Positions 33,271 through 43,161 of a stretch of 64,000 bases of DNA are shown here, piece by piece. The DNA is from Cylindrotheca closterium (lineage: Eukaryota > Bacillariophyta > Bacillariophyceae > Bacillariales > Bacillariaceae). The stretch's first letter is position 1. Each line of letters starts with the position of its first letter. The notes below the pieces were generated by a model that worked only from the letters and a program-made list of their open reading frames with translations, was not told where the DNA came from and ran no database searches. A program made the translations under genes and the position numbers. The stretch spans positions 867,647 to 931,646 of the forward strand of contig CAKOGP040001112.1 in assembly GCA_933822405.4 (NCBI GenBank). The letters run 5' to 3'.

Positions 33271-33630
33271 ATGAAGATTCTATCTTTCGTAACATTGATC
33301 CTACCATTCGCCGCCAATGGACTATCACTTCAATCCAACAGCAATATGAAAAAAGCACCAGCAGTTGACACTCAAAGACGGAACCTGTTTGCTGCTCTTC
33401 CTGCCGTGTTCCTCGCTCCCGCTATTAGCAATGCTTTGGACATGGATGCCTTCGTCAATTCAGAAATTGCTAAGGATTCAACGAAGAGAGACATGACACC
33501 GGATGAGGCTATGTGCAAATACGGCCAATCTGGTGAAAAGAAATCTGCAGCATGCAAGAGATACAAAGGCACTGGAGGAACGGTAGAGGTCAAAAAGGAA
33601 AAGAGTCTTGGAGGGGCATACGCTATGTAA
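33271..33630 (+). CDS. Small probable thylakoid-lumen protein
   Basis: 119 residues. The N-terminus is a signal peptide (MKILSFVTLILPFAANG). A short basic linker ending in QRRNLF is followed by a second hydrophobic segment and an A-x-A-like site (AALPAVFLAPAISNA|LDMDAF). The arrangement signal peptide, transit region, twin-Arg, hydrophobic segment and signal peptidase site is what a lumen protein of a complex plastid needs. The mature part is about 64 residues, Lys-rich, with Cys in EAMCKYG and AACKRYKG that could pair. Size and layout recall extrinsic photosystem subunits, but I cannot assign it to a named one. Leu rather than Phe after the first cleavage site is a caveat. Confidence 0.65.
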   Translation: MKILSFVTLILPFAANGLSLQSNSNMKKAPAVDTQRRNLFAALPAVFLAPAISNALDMDAFVNSEIAKDSTKRDMTPDEAMCKYGQSGEKKSAACKRYKGTGGTVEVKKEKSLGGAYAM

Positions 33631-33678
33631 TCAAGATAAATGATATTTAGAATATAACTATTTCAATTGCATGATGCT

Positions 33679-36252
33679 TTAGTCATCTTTCTTTTGAAAT
33701 GGTGGAGGTGGTGGTCGATTTGGTGGCCTCCTTGCCATTCCTTCAGGTTTTGGTGAATCCACCTTCTCAGGGGATTTTCGGATTGGAGCAAATGTAGGAA
33801 GCTTGAGCTTTTGTCTTTGTACCCCTTGCTTCAGCATTGTGGTAGATGGCGTGATCACACCGTGGATACCAGTAGCTTTGGAAATTTGCTTTCGCAGGTT
33901 TCTCAGTGGAACATCCCTTGCAGTTTCCGGAGGAGGTGCCACAGCTTCTTTCTTCACACTTTCGTGATTTTTCGTTTCCAGAAGCTCTTGCACTTTTTGT
34001 GTAACATTGGCCAAATCCCCTTCAAGGCGCTGATTTTCGCCTTTTGTGGCTTGCAATTCCTCCCGCAACTTTGCATTGTGCGATTGAACATTCACAAGCT
34101 CATCATTGGTTGTGATAGATTGCTCCACTTTTTCCTTCAAAGTAGCCTTTTCTTGTTCCGTAGCCTCCAACTCGCTTTCCAAAAGCCCAGACCTCGAACG
34201 AAGCTCTTCCAAGGATTCGGTGAGATTCTGGACCTCACACTCAAGTGAAGTACACTTCAATTGCAATTGTTCTTGTTCTGCTACACGGAATTCACTATCA
34301 GTCGCAAGCTTGCGATTGTCCTTTTGAAGACTGGCACGCTCATTCACTAGTTCCTCAAGAAGCTTTTTCAATTCTTCTTGTTCACGTGAGTAGGTTTCAA
34401 GTTTGGCTTCCAGTTCCTTCTTCTCAGATTCCGTCTGGACTGCAGCTTCCTCAATTTCCTTGCATCTCTTTTCCCTTGCCTCCATATCCCGCCTTGTGAC
34501 TGCAAATGATGTTAGTCTATCTTCTAGTTTGTCAACATATGTTCCAATCGCGGTCATGTTTGACTCTGTCTCAGAAATTGTCTTTTGCTTCGTTGAAATC
34601 TGTTGTTGCAACAAATTCAGCTCCTCCTGGTGGGTTTGAATCAAAGAATTTATATCATTCCTCAGTCGTTCAGAATCTATAGAGATTTGCCACTATGAGC
34701 AACGAGACATGCAGATGAAACAAAACAACAGCAAGCCAACTCACCGCTCTCTGCAGCAGCAAGGTCGTCCATTAGCTTTTGGGCTTTGGGCGCCTCTTCC
34801 TTTATTTCTTTTTGCAGTTGCCGAAGAGCAGCCTTTAGCACCACTTTGTCTTCTTCGAACACTGAAATTCGGTTGTTAAGCTCATCGATTATCGAATCCC
34901 TGGACTCCACCATCTCCGAAATAGCAGAATTGTTTTGCTGCAAAGATGCAACTACTCCTTCGAGCTCGTGAACACTTCCTCTTTCCGATTGGAGTGCTCG
35001 CAGCAGGGTTGATTTTGCCATATCATAGGCATCCTTTAGAATTGAATTCAATTGGTATATACATGAGACAGAGAGATACGTGGCACACTCGTTTGCTTGC
35101 GACATATTGGCTTACCTCGCGGGACATTTCTTCAAACTCTTCTTGACCACCAAAGAAAAAGCTGTATAATCTGGAGAACATGCTTTTTCTCGCAGCTGCT
35201 CCCTTCTTTTGGTAATGTTCTCTTCTCTTTTCAGCCAGCCGAACATTTTCAATCGCAATCGCAATCTCTTCTGCTTCACTTTGCTTTTCTTTGATAGCAC
35301 GCCTCAATTCAGTGATTGTTGCTGTATCGTTTGCTTGACGCTCCATCAACTCAGAACATCGCCTTTGCCATTCTTCGGTATCATCGTTCAGACTTTCCAC
35401 GGTCAAGGCATAAGCTGTGCAATTGGCTTCGTATTCAGCAAGTTTGTTATGTTCTTCGGCAGCCTGAGTTTCAATATCAATGATTCTTTCGGTCAGTACA
35501 TCAAGTTGTCGAAGGTGAAGTTCCTCACGTTGTTCCATGACTGCAACCGCTGCGGTTAGATTATCAAGCTGCATCATGAAGTTGTTCTCTCGTGCTAGTG
35601 ACTGATCCAGTTCATTTTGCAAAAATCCAGGATCATAGTATCCTTGAGATTGCTGCCATACGTCTTGATTCGCAGCTGGTGGTGGATACCAGTCTTGCGT
35701 GGGTGGCGGTCCCAATTGGTATGAGTTGTCTTCATACTCATATTGTTGATGTGGTATATCCTGAAGCTCTTCTTCGGGCAAATCTGATTTTTCCGCTGCA
35801 CTGTTTGTCACCTTTTGAGCATCGGTGAAATTCTGAACTGATGCTTCCTCGACTTCTTCTTCCCGAAGTACCATTTTTGGAGGCGGTGGCGGCGGTGGAA
35901 TTATGGCTGTTTGTCTGACAAGACGAGGAGGTCCTGGGATGGTTCCTGAACCTACCTCAGCTCTGGATTGCATTCCTTTGTCGCTAGATGTGCCCGGGGG
36001 CGGACCTTGTGTCCTCCCTGGCGGCGGAGGTGGTATCGAGGATTGTTGTTGCCAGTATTGCGGAGGAACTGGTCGTCTTTGTGACTGCTGTTCAGCATCT
36101 TTGTTTCCACCAATCCCGAAGATCCCTGCGACAGGAAGACGATGGTTGGGCCGCCCGCTGCAGAGTGGTGCATTGAAGCAAAGCAACAATGAAACAGCTA
36201 ATACAGTCCGTTTGAAATCGTGAGATCGTCGAGGCCTGTGATTGCGATTCAT
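33679..36252 (-). CDS. Proline-rich coiled-coil protein with hydrophobic N-terminus
   Basis: Three exons on the minus strand: 35116-36252, 34745-35033 and 33679-34676 (introns of 82 and 68 bases), giving 807 residues. Residues 14-31 are hydrophobic (TVLAVSLLLCFNAPLCSG), a signal peptide or anchor. Residues 60-190 are low complexity with several polyproline runs (PPPPPGR, IIPPPPPPPK), able to bind SH3/WW/profilin-like partners. From about residue 215 to 720 the sequence is almost entirely heptad-type coiled coil, interrupted by SMFSRLYSFFFGGQEEF near 365. The C-terminus has a basic linker and ends RPPPPPFQKKDD. No enzyme domain was recognised. A structural or tethering role is a guess. Its stop is 48 bases from the stop of the convergent lumen-protein gene. 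Confidence 0.7.
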
Positions 36253-36408
36253 TGTTGGTTATTGTGTTTGGATTCCAATGAGATGATGCAAAATGTCACA
36301 TTTTGCGACTACTTCATTCCACGTGTCGGGATGCGTGCGACACCCAGACTTATTGACGGAAAAATGAAAACGAGAAGTCAAAAGCTCAAAGCAGAGTACC
36401 AGCACCAG

Positions 36409-36510
36409 GTACGGAAGGACCAGCTTCACACCGCAACCCACCTGAGTCACTCCAAGAAACACCAAGCAGAGCAATCCGAATAGAAGGTGCCAGTTGGCTA
36501 TCATCGATAG
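36409..36510 (+). repeat. Dispersed repeat, copy B
   Basis: This matches the segment at 7143-7247 in the same orientation, with the same ordered blocks (CGGAAGGACC, GCTTCACACCGCAACCCACC, ACACCAAGC, AAGGTGCCAGTTGGCTATC, GATAG). It lies in the 288-base gap between the coiled-coil gene and the dehydrogenase-cupin gene, so it may fall in a promoter or 3' region. Confidence 0.6.
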
Positions 36511-36540
36511 ATTAGTAATTTCTAACGCTACGTTACGTCT

Positions 36541-38166
36541 TCATCGCCACTCGGCAATGAACTGCTCGAATACGGTTTCCCCAACATTTGAAATTGCAAG
36601 ATCGATGGTTGGAGTACACCATTCTTCGTCTCCAATTTCCATAACCTTATTCCATGATATTGAGTGTGCATTGGAACCAATTCTCTTTTCAATCTTGGAT
36701 CCCTTCAATACAATAGCCAGATGGAAAAAGGGATAGCTTACTGTCACTGATTGTCCAGGTTCTAGTACGAGCTTGTAGACTCTGCATCGATCACGAGTCT
36801 TTATCAGAGAATGGTGATCCGCAATCAATGGAAGAGGACTTGTGACAGGTGGTGACTTCAAAATCTCTGCATCAATGCAGAACATGTCTGTATCATTCTT
36901 GTTTGTAATTCTGTGTACCAGAGGTTTATCAGACTTGTGAGTGCCATATCGCACCTCTCCGAATTCCATACAGTCACACTCTGGGTCGCTGCCTTTCACA
37001 TGATTCACCACATTCAATCCGCCTTCCACCAAGAAAAAATACAAGCTATCTTCGGCATGGCGATGGGCCCAAGTTGTATCATTCGGTGGGAATTTGACCT
37101 TTAAGACTCTAGTGTATTCATTTGAGAGGACGACTTGGTGTCGTACTTCCTCGCCAACTTCAACGATCTTCTCTTTCGTTCCATCTGATAGCACCCAGTA
37201 TTCTCCAACGTTGTCGCCTTCCTTGAATTTACTTTGAGATTGATTAACAGATACTCCTGTGATGGCTTCATAGACCCGTACAACTGTAGAGTCATCCTCT
37301 TTCGACAAGCCGAGACTAGCGCCACTGATAAACTGTTGCAAAGCAGCTGATGCTAGTGGGATTGGGGACTGCAATCGCTTAGCTTCGCTGTACACTATAT
37401 CCATATCCTTAATGAAAATTGCAAGCGCGCTCAAAACCTTCTTGTCTGGGTTCTCGATCATTCGTTGACCACGATCACTAAACATCCAACTATTCCCGGC
37501 GGCTCCTTTGACAATATCATACATTTGATTGACATCTAGCCCAGCCTTTGCAGCAAGCGCAAGAGCTTCAGCAGCTACAACAATATGAACACCAGCTAGC
37601 AACTGGTGAACCATCTTCACTGTAGACCCCATTCCTGCTCCTCCAGGGACAATATGAATCTCCTTGCCCATGGCTTGGAGCAACGGATCGATAAACTTCA
37701 AAGACGATGGCTCGCCGGAACAGAAGATGCTGATTTCTCCCTTTAGTGCACGTGCCGCACCACCTGAGATGGGACAATCACAGAATTGAATATTCTTCTT
37801 TGAGAAGCGCTGAAACGCACTTTTGCTCCAACCAGCCGAAACGGTGGAAGAAACAATGACACAAGAACCTTCTTTCATGATGGATTCCAAGCTTGCGTCA
37901 CCATCGAAACAGGTATACTGACATTGTGCTTCGTTCACCAACACAATCAGTACGACGTCAGTATCGCTTGATACGAAGTTTTGAAGCTTCAAGTCGGATG
38001 GGAGCTTTTCCGTTGCCTTTCCCGCCTTTTTTGATTCTTCATAAAAGCTGGAAACAAGCTTTTCTGAAAGATCAAACCCTGAAACTCGAGTGATTGTAGA
38101 GGATCGGAGGAGTGATCTTGCCATCCCTCCTCCCATAGCGCCGAGTCCAACTACAGTGACCTCCAT
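36541..38166 (-). CDS. Beta-hydroxyacid dehydrogenase fused to a cupin-like domain
   Basis: 541 residues in one exon. Residues 1-300 form a complete 3-hydroxyisobutyrate dehydrogenase-type enzyme: Rossmann motif VVGLGAMGGGMARSLL (7-20), substrate loop DCPISGGAARALKG (130-142), and GGAGMGSTVKMVHQLLAG with the catalytic Lys184. The closest flavour is L-threonate or related four-carbon hydroxyacid dehydrogenases. Residues from about 345 have no counterpart in that family. They read as a double-stranded beta-helix: TTWAHRHAEDSLYFFLVEGG with an H-x-H metal-type pair, then HRITNKNDTDMFCIDAEIL and a second half-barrel (VYKLVLEPGQSVTVSYPFFH). An NAD(P)-dependent oxidation coupled to a cupin-type sugar or acid-binding module is inferred. 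There is no obvious targeting signal. Confidence 0.82.
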   Translation of the reverse strand: MEVTVVGLGAMGGGMARSLLRSSTITRVSGFDLSEKLVSSFYEESKKAGKATEKLPSDLKLQNFVSSDTDVVLIVLVNEAQCQYTCFDGDASLESIMKEGSCVIVSSTVSAGWSKSAFQRFSKKNIQFCDCPISGGAARALKGEISIFCSGEPSSLKFIDPLLQAMGKEIHIVPGGAGMGSTVKMVHQLLAGVHIVVAAEALALAAKAGLDVNQMYDIVKGAAGNSWMFSDRGQRMIENPDKKVLSALAIFIKDMDIVYSEAKRLQSPIPLASAALQQFISGASLGLSKEDDSTVVRVYEAITGVSVNQSQSKFKEGDNVGEYWVLSDGTKEKIVEVGEEVRHQVVLSNEYTRVLKVKFPPNDTTWAHRHAEDSLYFFLVEGGLNVVNHVKGSDPECDCMEFGEVRYGTHKSDKPLVHRITNKNDTDMFCIDAEILKSPPVTSPLPLIADHHSLIKTRDRCRVYKLVLEPGQSVTVSYPFFHLAIVLKGSKIEKRIGSNAHSISWNKVMEIGDEEWCTPTIDLAISNVGETVFEQFIAEWR

Positions 38167-38382
38167 TGTAGTCGTTCAAATTTTACGCAAGTGATGCGTT
38201 TTTGTTTTCTCATTTCTCATCTGCCAGTTTGCCGCCAGACCATGAATGACGTCACCTGCAACCCCCAAAATCACCCCCGAAATGAAGATTCGACCTCTTC
38301 GTTCAAACGCACGATTACAAAAATCTGAAAATGACACGATTGTAGCAGATTGACACCGCAATAGACACACTCGCCTTTGAGA

Positions 38383-39447
38383 ATGCTATTGCTCAAAGAA
38401 TTTCTTCTCTCCTTAGTTGTGCTACTTTTAGTGATAAGAGATGTTGTTGCAGGTAGAAGAGGCTACGATGGCAACGAATCATACACTCGATTAGGGAGGA
38501 TTCCACTCTTTAGCGACGGTCAACCGTGGGGCTTACGCCGACAACCGCCATCAAAGTCAGGGCTTCGTCCACGTGTGCCCCTAGATAAAGTTCGAAGTAC
38601 CTCTCTAACGCGAGCAGTCTCTGCTGGATCAACTGTTGGTTCGACTGCAAAGAGCACAGGTTCTTTGAGTCGTGAAGTGAGCAGTCCAATCATTCCTCAA
38701 GATGTCTGGGACAATCTAACAGGAGAAGAGTTCAAAGACCCGGAAGCCGTAGACCGGTTTTCTGACCAGGCTTTCAAACTAGCTGCTTCAGAAGACAAAA
38801 ACGAATGGATAGAATGGACAGAGCACAAAGGAACAACAAAACTCCTAGCCGAACGAGACATGATGACCGCGCTCGACGATGGCGAGGTTATGGTTTATGT
38901 TGGCACAGCAAAGAAAGTAGGATACGGTAGTGAGCTGCCAATTGTGAAGACGAAATCGATCCTTCCAATGTCAGCCCAAGAGATGGCCGAGTTGTTAATG
39001 GATTCCAGTCGAGTCAAGGTGTACAACAAGATGAGTGTGGGAAGGAAGGATGTGTTTCAATGGGGAGAAAATACAAAAGTTGTTCGAAACTTGACTAAAC
39101 CTCCCATGACAAAGTCGAACATGGTCACTGTAACAATGATGCATTCAAGACCGCTGAAGGAGAAAGACTTTCCTCTTATTAAGGGGCCTCACAAGGAGGG
39201 CTTCTTGGTAGTCAGTAGGGCCGTGCCGGGAATTCCTGACCCAGAAATTGCTGACTTGCCTCGCAATGACATTTTGCTTGGGGTGAACTTGCTCCAAGAT
39301 CTCGGTCCAAATGAATGTCTCATGACGGCTTTTACCCACGTCTATTCGCCATCAATCCCAAAGCTTTTGGCTGCAAAAGTTGGCGTTACAAGTGCTATCA
39401 ACTTTGTCAAGGACATTCGAACACTCTGCGAACCTGTTGCAAACTAA
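38383..39447 (+). CDS. START/SRPBCC-like protein with signal peptide
   Basis: 354 residues from ATG 38383. The N-terminus MLLLKEFLLSLVVLLLVIRD is a strong signal peptide or anchor. A basic, Ser-rich linker runs to about residue 100. The C-terminal 200 residues resemble a START-type lipid-binding domain: ILPMSAQEMAELLMDSSRVK, VYNKMSVGRKDVFQW, MVTVTMMHSRPLKEKDF, GFLVVSRAVPGIPDP and ILLGVNLLQDLGPNECLMT, with the expected alternation of strands and a long C-terminal helix. START domains bind sterols or phospholipids. The match is by pattern only. The gene is divergent from the dehydrogenase-cupin gene (216 bases) and convergent with the METTL16-like gene (48 bases). Confidence 0.6.
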   Translation: MLLLKEFLLSLVVLLLVIRDVVAGRRGYDGNESYTRLGRIPLFSDGQPWGLRRQPPSKSGLRPRVPLDKVRSTSLTRAVSAGSTVGSTAKSTGSLSREVSSPIIPQDVWDNLTGEEFKDPEAVDRFSDQAFKLAASEDKNEWIEWTEHKGTTKLLAERDMMTALDDGEVMVYVGTAKKVGYGSELPIVKTKSILPMSAQEMAELLMDSSRVKVYNKMSVGRKDVFQWGENTKVVRNLTKPPMTKSNMVTVTMMHSRPLKEKDFPLIKGPHKEGFLVVSRAVPGIPDPEIADLPRNDILLGVNLLQDLGPNECLMTAFTHVYSPSIPKLLAAKVGVTSAINFVKDIRTLCEPVAN

Positions 39448-39495
39448 AAAAAGATGCCGCCAATAAAGTTCTAGATTACAAAATAATTGTTCGTC

Positions 39496-41040
39496 CTAGT
39501 TTAAACCATCCTTCGCTTGCCGTTGTAGGATCCTGCGCCATTTGCGATTAGTCCTAGTAACTTCCCCTTCCATTCCGCTTCGAATCTTTTCCACAGCCTT
39601 CAGTCCGCGTGATGAGTGCCGATAGCAGGCCAAGTGAACTCGGACGACGAACCCCTCAGCACTCTTTGCTTTCGGCGCGTCAATGGCAACCTGGATTGCA
39701 AAGTGTCCTTCAGGTGGCAAAAAGTGGGTATTGTCCTGTCCGTTGAGAGCATGCTTGACAACATCTGGAACGACAATGTTGTCGTGTGACCACTCGTCCG
39801 CGAAATGTTTGACAGGCGGATGGCCTTGTTCCTGAATCTGGAGGACGATATGTGAAGATGGCTGAACTTGTGGCGTAACATCCTGGCAATTCAACACCCA
39901 GCCCCCAGGAGAAGACACACAAAAGCCAGATACCCGTGATGCCACTTCGCTGATGGCTCGTTCATAGTTCATTACCTCAGGTATCCTGACTTCGAAATAA
40001 TTATTTCCATGACTCAGAAACGCCCGTTCGTCGAAAAGTGTTGGGCGTCGAAATGTCCAAGCAAGAAACCAGCGAGTATACTGCCCGGGACCGTATTCAG
40101 TAGTTTCAACATGCGTTTGTCCTAGAACATGAATCAATAACTTCTCAAGCTTGACCAGCGATGATTTCTTGCCCAACATGGATGAAAACCATAGAGACGA
40201 TTGGCGGTGCCTCAATGAATCCGCAAAGATGTCAGTCACAAATCCAATTTCACCATTAGGATAGAATCCTTCGGAGACAGTCATTGATGTGCGGTTTCGA
40301 CCATCACCAGCTCTCGATGTCTGCTGTTCCATTGAATTGGGGTCGTAGAATGGTGGGTTTGTCATGGTAAAGTCAAACCGTTTGGATTGTCGAGCGTTGG
40401 AATATGCCATCAACGTGCGTTCTAGTGGTCCACCTTGCGGTAATGATGGCTGTTGAGAGTGCGAAGGTGGGACTTCTAGTAAGAGAATCTTTCGTTCCAG
40501 TTGGTTGGCTGCAACATTCGACCTTGCCAAAGCAATCGCGTTGGTATCAACATCGGATGCGGCCATGTTGCAGTGAAAAAAATTGGCGGCGAGTAGCCCA
40601 TAAATACAAGTAGCCCCAGTTCCTATGTCCATTCCCAATTTTGACATGCTAGGCCCCTCATTTTTCAACAAATGGTTAAAGATCCAATGCACATAAAAGA
40701 ACCGATTTGGTACGGGCGGGCAGAGGTGATTCGATTCGAGGTATGGCAATCGAAGGTTGAAATAAGCTTGCAGTAAAGCCTGCGTAAGACTGACTGTGAA
40801 CTCCTGGGATACAACGGAAGAAAAGTTCATCCTGGATCCTGAGTCTCTCTGCTTTTGCCGTGCCTCATCCCAAGCTTTGTGAAAGGAAGGATATTGGCGG
40901 GCAAGTTCTTCGAAAGTTGGATTCTCAACCAGTGATAACACCTCAGACGAGGTTCGACTAACGCTTTCGTTCGATGAATCTGGATGTGCGCGTTTCTTGG
41001 ATTTTTGCCCATTGCTTGCAGATGGTTCGTCGACGTCCAT
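39496..41040 (-). CDS. METTL16/RlmF-like N6-adenine RNA methyltransferase
   Basis: 514 residues in one exon. A short basic N-terminal region (KSKKRAHPD) suggests the nucleus. The N-terminal module (ELARQYPSFHKAW … PPVPNRFFYVHWIFNHLL) follows METTL16. The SAM-binding motif is LGMDIGTGATCIYGLLAANF, then AASDVDTNAIALARSNVAAN, and the catalytic NPPF motif is DFTMTNPPFYDPNSMEQ. METTL16 installs m6A on U6 snRNA and on hairpins of S-adenosylmethionine synthetase mRNA; the bacterial homolog RlmF modifies 23S rRNA. The C-terminal third is less conserved. The gene is divergent from a small membrane-protein gene, with 154 bases between ATGs. Confidence 0.85.
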   Translation of the reverse strand: MDVDEPSASNGQKSKKRAHPDSSNESVSRTSSEVLSLVENPTFEELARQYPSFHKAWDEARQKQRDSGSRMNFSSVVSQEFTVSLTQALLQAYFNLRLPYLESNHLCPPVPNRFFYVHWIFNHLLKNEGPSMSKLGMDIGTGATCIYGLLAANFFHCNMAASDVDTNAIALARSNVAANQLERKILLLEVPPSHSQQPSLPQGGPLERTLMAYSNARQSKRFDFTMTNPPFYDPNSMEQQTSRAGDGRNRTSMTVSEGFYPNGEIGFVTDIFADSLRHRQSSLWFSSMLGKKSSLVKLEKLLIHVLGQTHVETTEYGPGQYTRWFLAWTFRRPTLFDERAFLSHGNNYFEVRIPEVMNYERAISEVASRVSGFCVSSPGGWVLNCQDVTPQVQPSSHIVLQIQEQGHPPVKHFADEWSHDNIVVPDVVKHALNGQDNTHFLPPEGHFAIQVAIDAPKAKSAEGFVVRVHLACYRHSSRGLKAVEKIRSGMEGEVTRTNRKWRRILQRQAKDGLN

Positions 41041-41194
41041 TGTGAGTTGTTTTGTGTTGGAATGAATGAATGCAGTGAAACTTGAATCGTGAAAGTAATC
41101 GATCGAATCGATTCATTCGGCATGACAAAGATGACAAATGATCTTCAATCTTATCGACGTAGATAACATCGTGTTCTGATAAAGGATCTATTGG

Positions 41195-41653
41195 ATGACC
41201 ACAGAGGAAACTCATTCAACACCTTTGTTCATAGATGAGGAAAGGACGAAAATTCGGAACGCTTCCTTGTCCGTTGTAGTTGTTGGATTTTTCTTGATAA
41301 CGATTGCATTCGTCTCGCTGTCTGTTCAATGGCGACGCCTGAAAGCTGCACGGCAACATAGAAGAGAGCAGCAGCAGCAAGAGCGAGAAGTACAACTGCA
41401 TCTCAACCAAACCCCCCACGAATCGTTTTTTAATGAGACATTTGGTGGAACAATAAGGAGGAGGCACAATAAGGAATACAAGGAGGAGATCGTGACTCAA
41501 CTCAACGACATGAAGCAGATGCAACGCGATGTCAAGAGTCAGCTGGCCGGACTACAAACACTGGCAAAAAGTTTATCAGAAAAGAAAAAGTACAGCTCTA
41601 CAAGCAACAACTATCAAACTAATCCTCCAAGCGTGCTCAAGAAACAAAAATGA
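41195..41653 (+). CDS. Small single-pass membrane protein, unknown
   Basis: 152 residues. A short N-terminus is followed by one transmembrane helix (ASLSVVVVGFFLITIAFVSL, about 23-45). A basic, Gln-rich helical segment (RREQQQQEREVQLHL) and a second coiled-coil-like stretch (IVTQLNDMKQMQRDVKSQLA) follow. The tail is Lys/Ser/Asn-rich. No family was recognised. Clean composition, a shared divergent promoter region and an intact frame support a real gene, but it could be a chance frame. Confidence 0.5.
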   Translation: MTTEETHSTPLFIDEERTKIRNASLSVVVVGFFLITIAFVSLSVQWRRLKAARQHRREQQQQEREVQLHLNQTPHESFFNETFGGTIRRRHNKEYKEEIVTQLNDMKQMQRDVKSQLAGLQTLAKSLSEKKKYSSTSNNYQTNPPSVLKKQK

Positions 41654-42074
41654 ACGCACTGACACTAACTGACGAATCAATCAATCGTCCAGTTGTCTGG
41701 GTACTTTGTGTCGACCGATGGAAGAACTGCGTCTTTTCATTGCCAGACACCATGCTGCTTCGATACATGCAGAAATGATTGAATCGTTTTCAATGCATGT
41801 TTGCAACCCCTCAGTGAGACATCACTGCAAGAGCTCCATGAGAACCCAACCACCGAACAGCTTGGGAAACAAGATTTCAATTTATTATAAACAATAATTG
41901 CTAGAGGAAGAAACTTTTCATTTGATAGCATGCAATCTATTTGCGGTATGTGGGTGTGTGTGTGTGTGTGCGTTATGTTGCTTGTGTGTATGTATTTATG
42001 TGCGTGTGTCCTTGTGACATGCACGCATGAACTGTATCGGACAAGATCAGATCAATTTGAACCTGCTGGAACTC
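41654..42074. other. Convergent intergenic region with a GT microsatellite
   Basis: 421 bases between two convergent genes. It has no coding frame of note and contains a (GT)8 run at about 41954-41970 within a longer TG-rich stretch (41945-42010). Confidence 0.5.
41954..41970. repeat. (GT)8 dinucleotide microsatellite
   Basis: An uninterrupted GT run, flanked on the right by further TGTGTGTATG-type sequence. It lies in the 3' flank of the desaturase gene. Confidence 0.9.
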
Positions 42075-43161
42075 TTAATCCTTCTTGGCATCAACCTCCC
42101 AAGGTCTTGGGGCAGGCTTAGGAAGTGGAACTCCGGCTGCCTTGTCACGGTCTCTGCGGGCACGTCCCATTTGCCATGCAGCGTGTCCACGTTTGCGTCC
42201 CCAGACAAGTCCAACGGAAGCGAAAGTGTCAATGAACAGCTTGCTGGGGTTGAATTGGGAAGAAATTCCGTACTCAGATGCAGCATAGTCAAAGGGGTAC
42301 TTGTGGTGCCAGTTATGCCATCCTTCTCCGCAAGAGCACCACGAGACGAAAGGGTTCTCGGCAGGGTATGACATGACATCATATGGGTGATCTCCATAGA
42401 GGTGGGCAGCAGAATTGACAAACCAGGTGAAGTGAAGAACAACGCAGTATCTCAAGGCTCCAGCAACAAAGAAACCAGTCCAGAAATCTTCACCCCAGAA
42501 GCGAACTGCAATTTGTGCAGGGAAAACATAGCACATGTACAAGGCGAACCAAGGGTCAAATTTGTGCTGAAGGGCGACAACAGGGTCAGCCTTCAAGTCA
42601 GAGAAATCCATCTCACGTCCTGCCTTGACAACCTCGGGATGCTTCTTGACAAACAACCATCCCATGTGTGCAAAGAAAAATCCACGGGTGGCGTTGTGGG
42701 GATCGGCGTCGGTTTCCGAAAATTTGTGGTGAACTCGGTGATCACGAGCCCAGTGGTAGATACTGCCTTGGTTGGCAATAGAGTTCAGAAGCATCAGTAG
42801 AAAGCGGACACTCCAGTGTGCTTCGTATGATCTATGTGACCATAATCTGTGTACTCCGACGGTAATTCCAAAACCACTGTGAAAATCAGGTCGCAAAGAA
42901 AGATGTGAGAAGATTCCAATTGAAAGATTCATTAGACGATCGCCATTCAGTTCAATTTGCGAATCCTTACCTGAAAGGCCACAAGACGAAAGCCCACAAC
43001 AGGGTTTCGTAGGAAGCTTGGAAGCTTTTTACAACTCCGTATGATGCGGCAACATGGACCAGCGCAATGTAGATTAGCATTGGCCAGTTAATGTTTCCTT
43101 CCTTCCAGTGATGGCTGATAACGCCTGGAATATTCTTGACCATTCTCATTGATAGATCCAT
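42075..43161 (-). CDS. Acyl-CoA delta-9 (stearoyl-CoA-type) fatty acid desaturase
   Basis: Exons 42971-43161 and 42075-42876 on the minus strand give 330 residues; the 94-base intron is GT-AG. All three di-iron histidine boxes are present: HRLWSH, DHRVHHK and WHNWHHK. The core DADPHNATRGFFFAHMGWL and GEGWHNWHHKYPFDYAASE are typical of ER acyl-CoA or acyl-lipid delta-9 desaturases. Hydrophobic segments flank the boxes (about 25-60 and 185-225). There is no cytochrome b5 domain and no plastid leader, so an ER enzyme using separate cytochrome b5 is expected, introducing the first double bond into 16:0 or 18:0. The tail is basic and Pro-rich. Confidence 0.92.
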
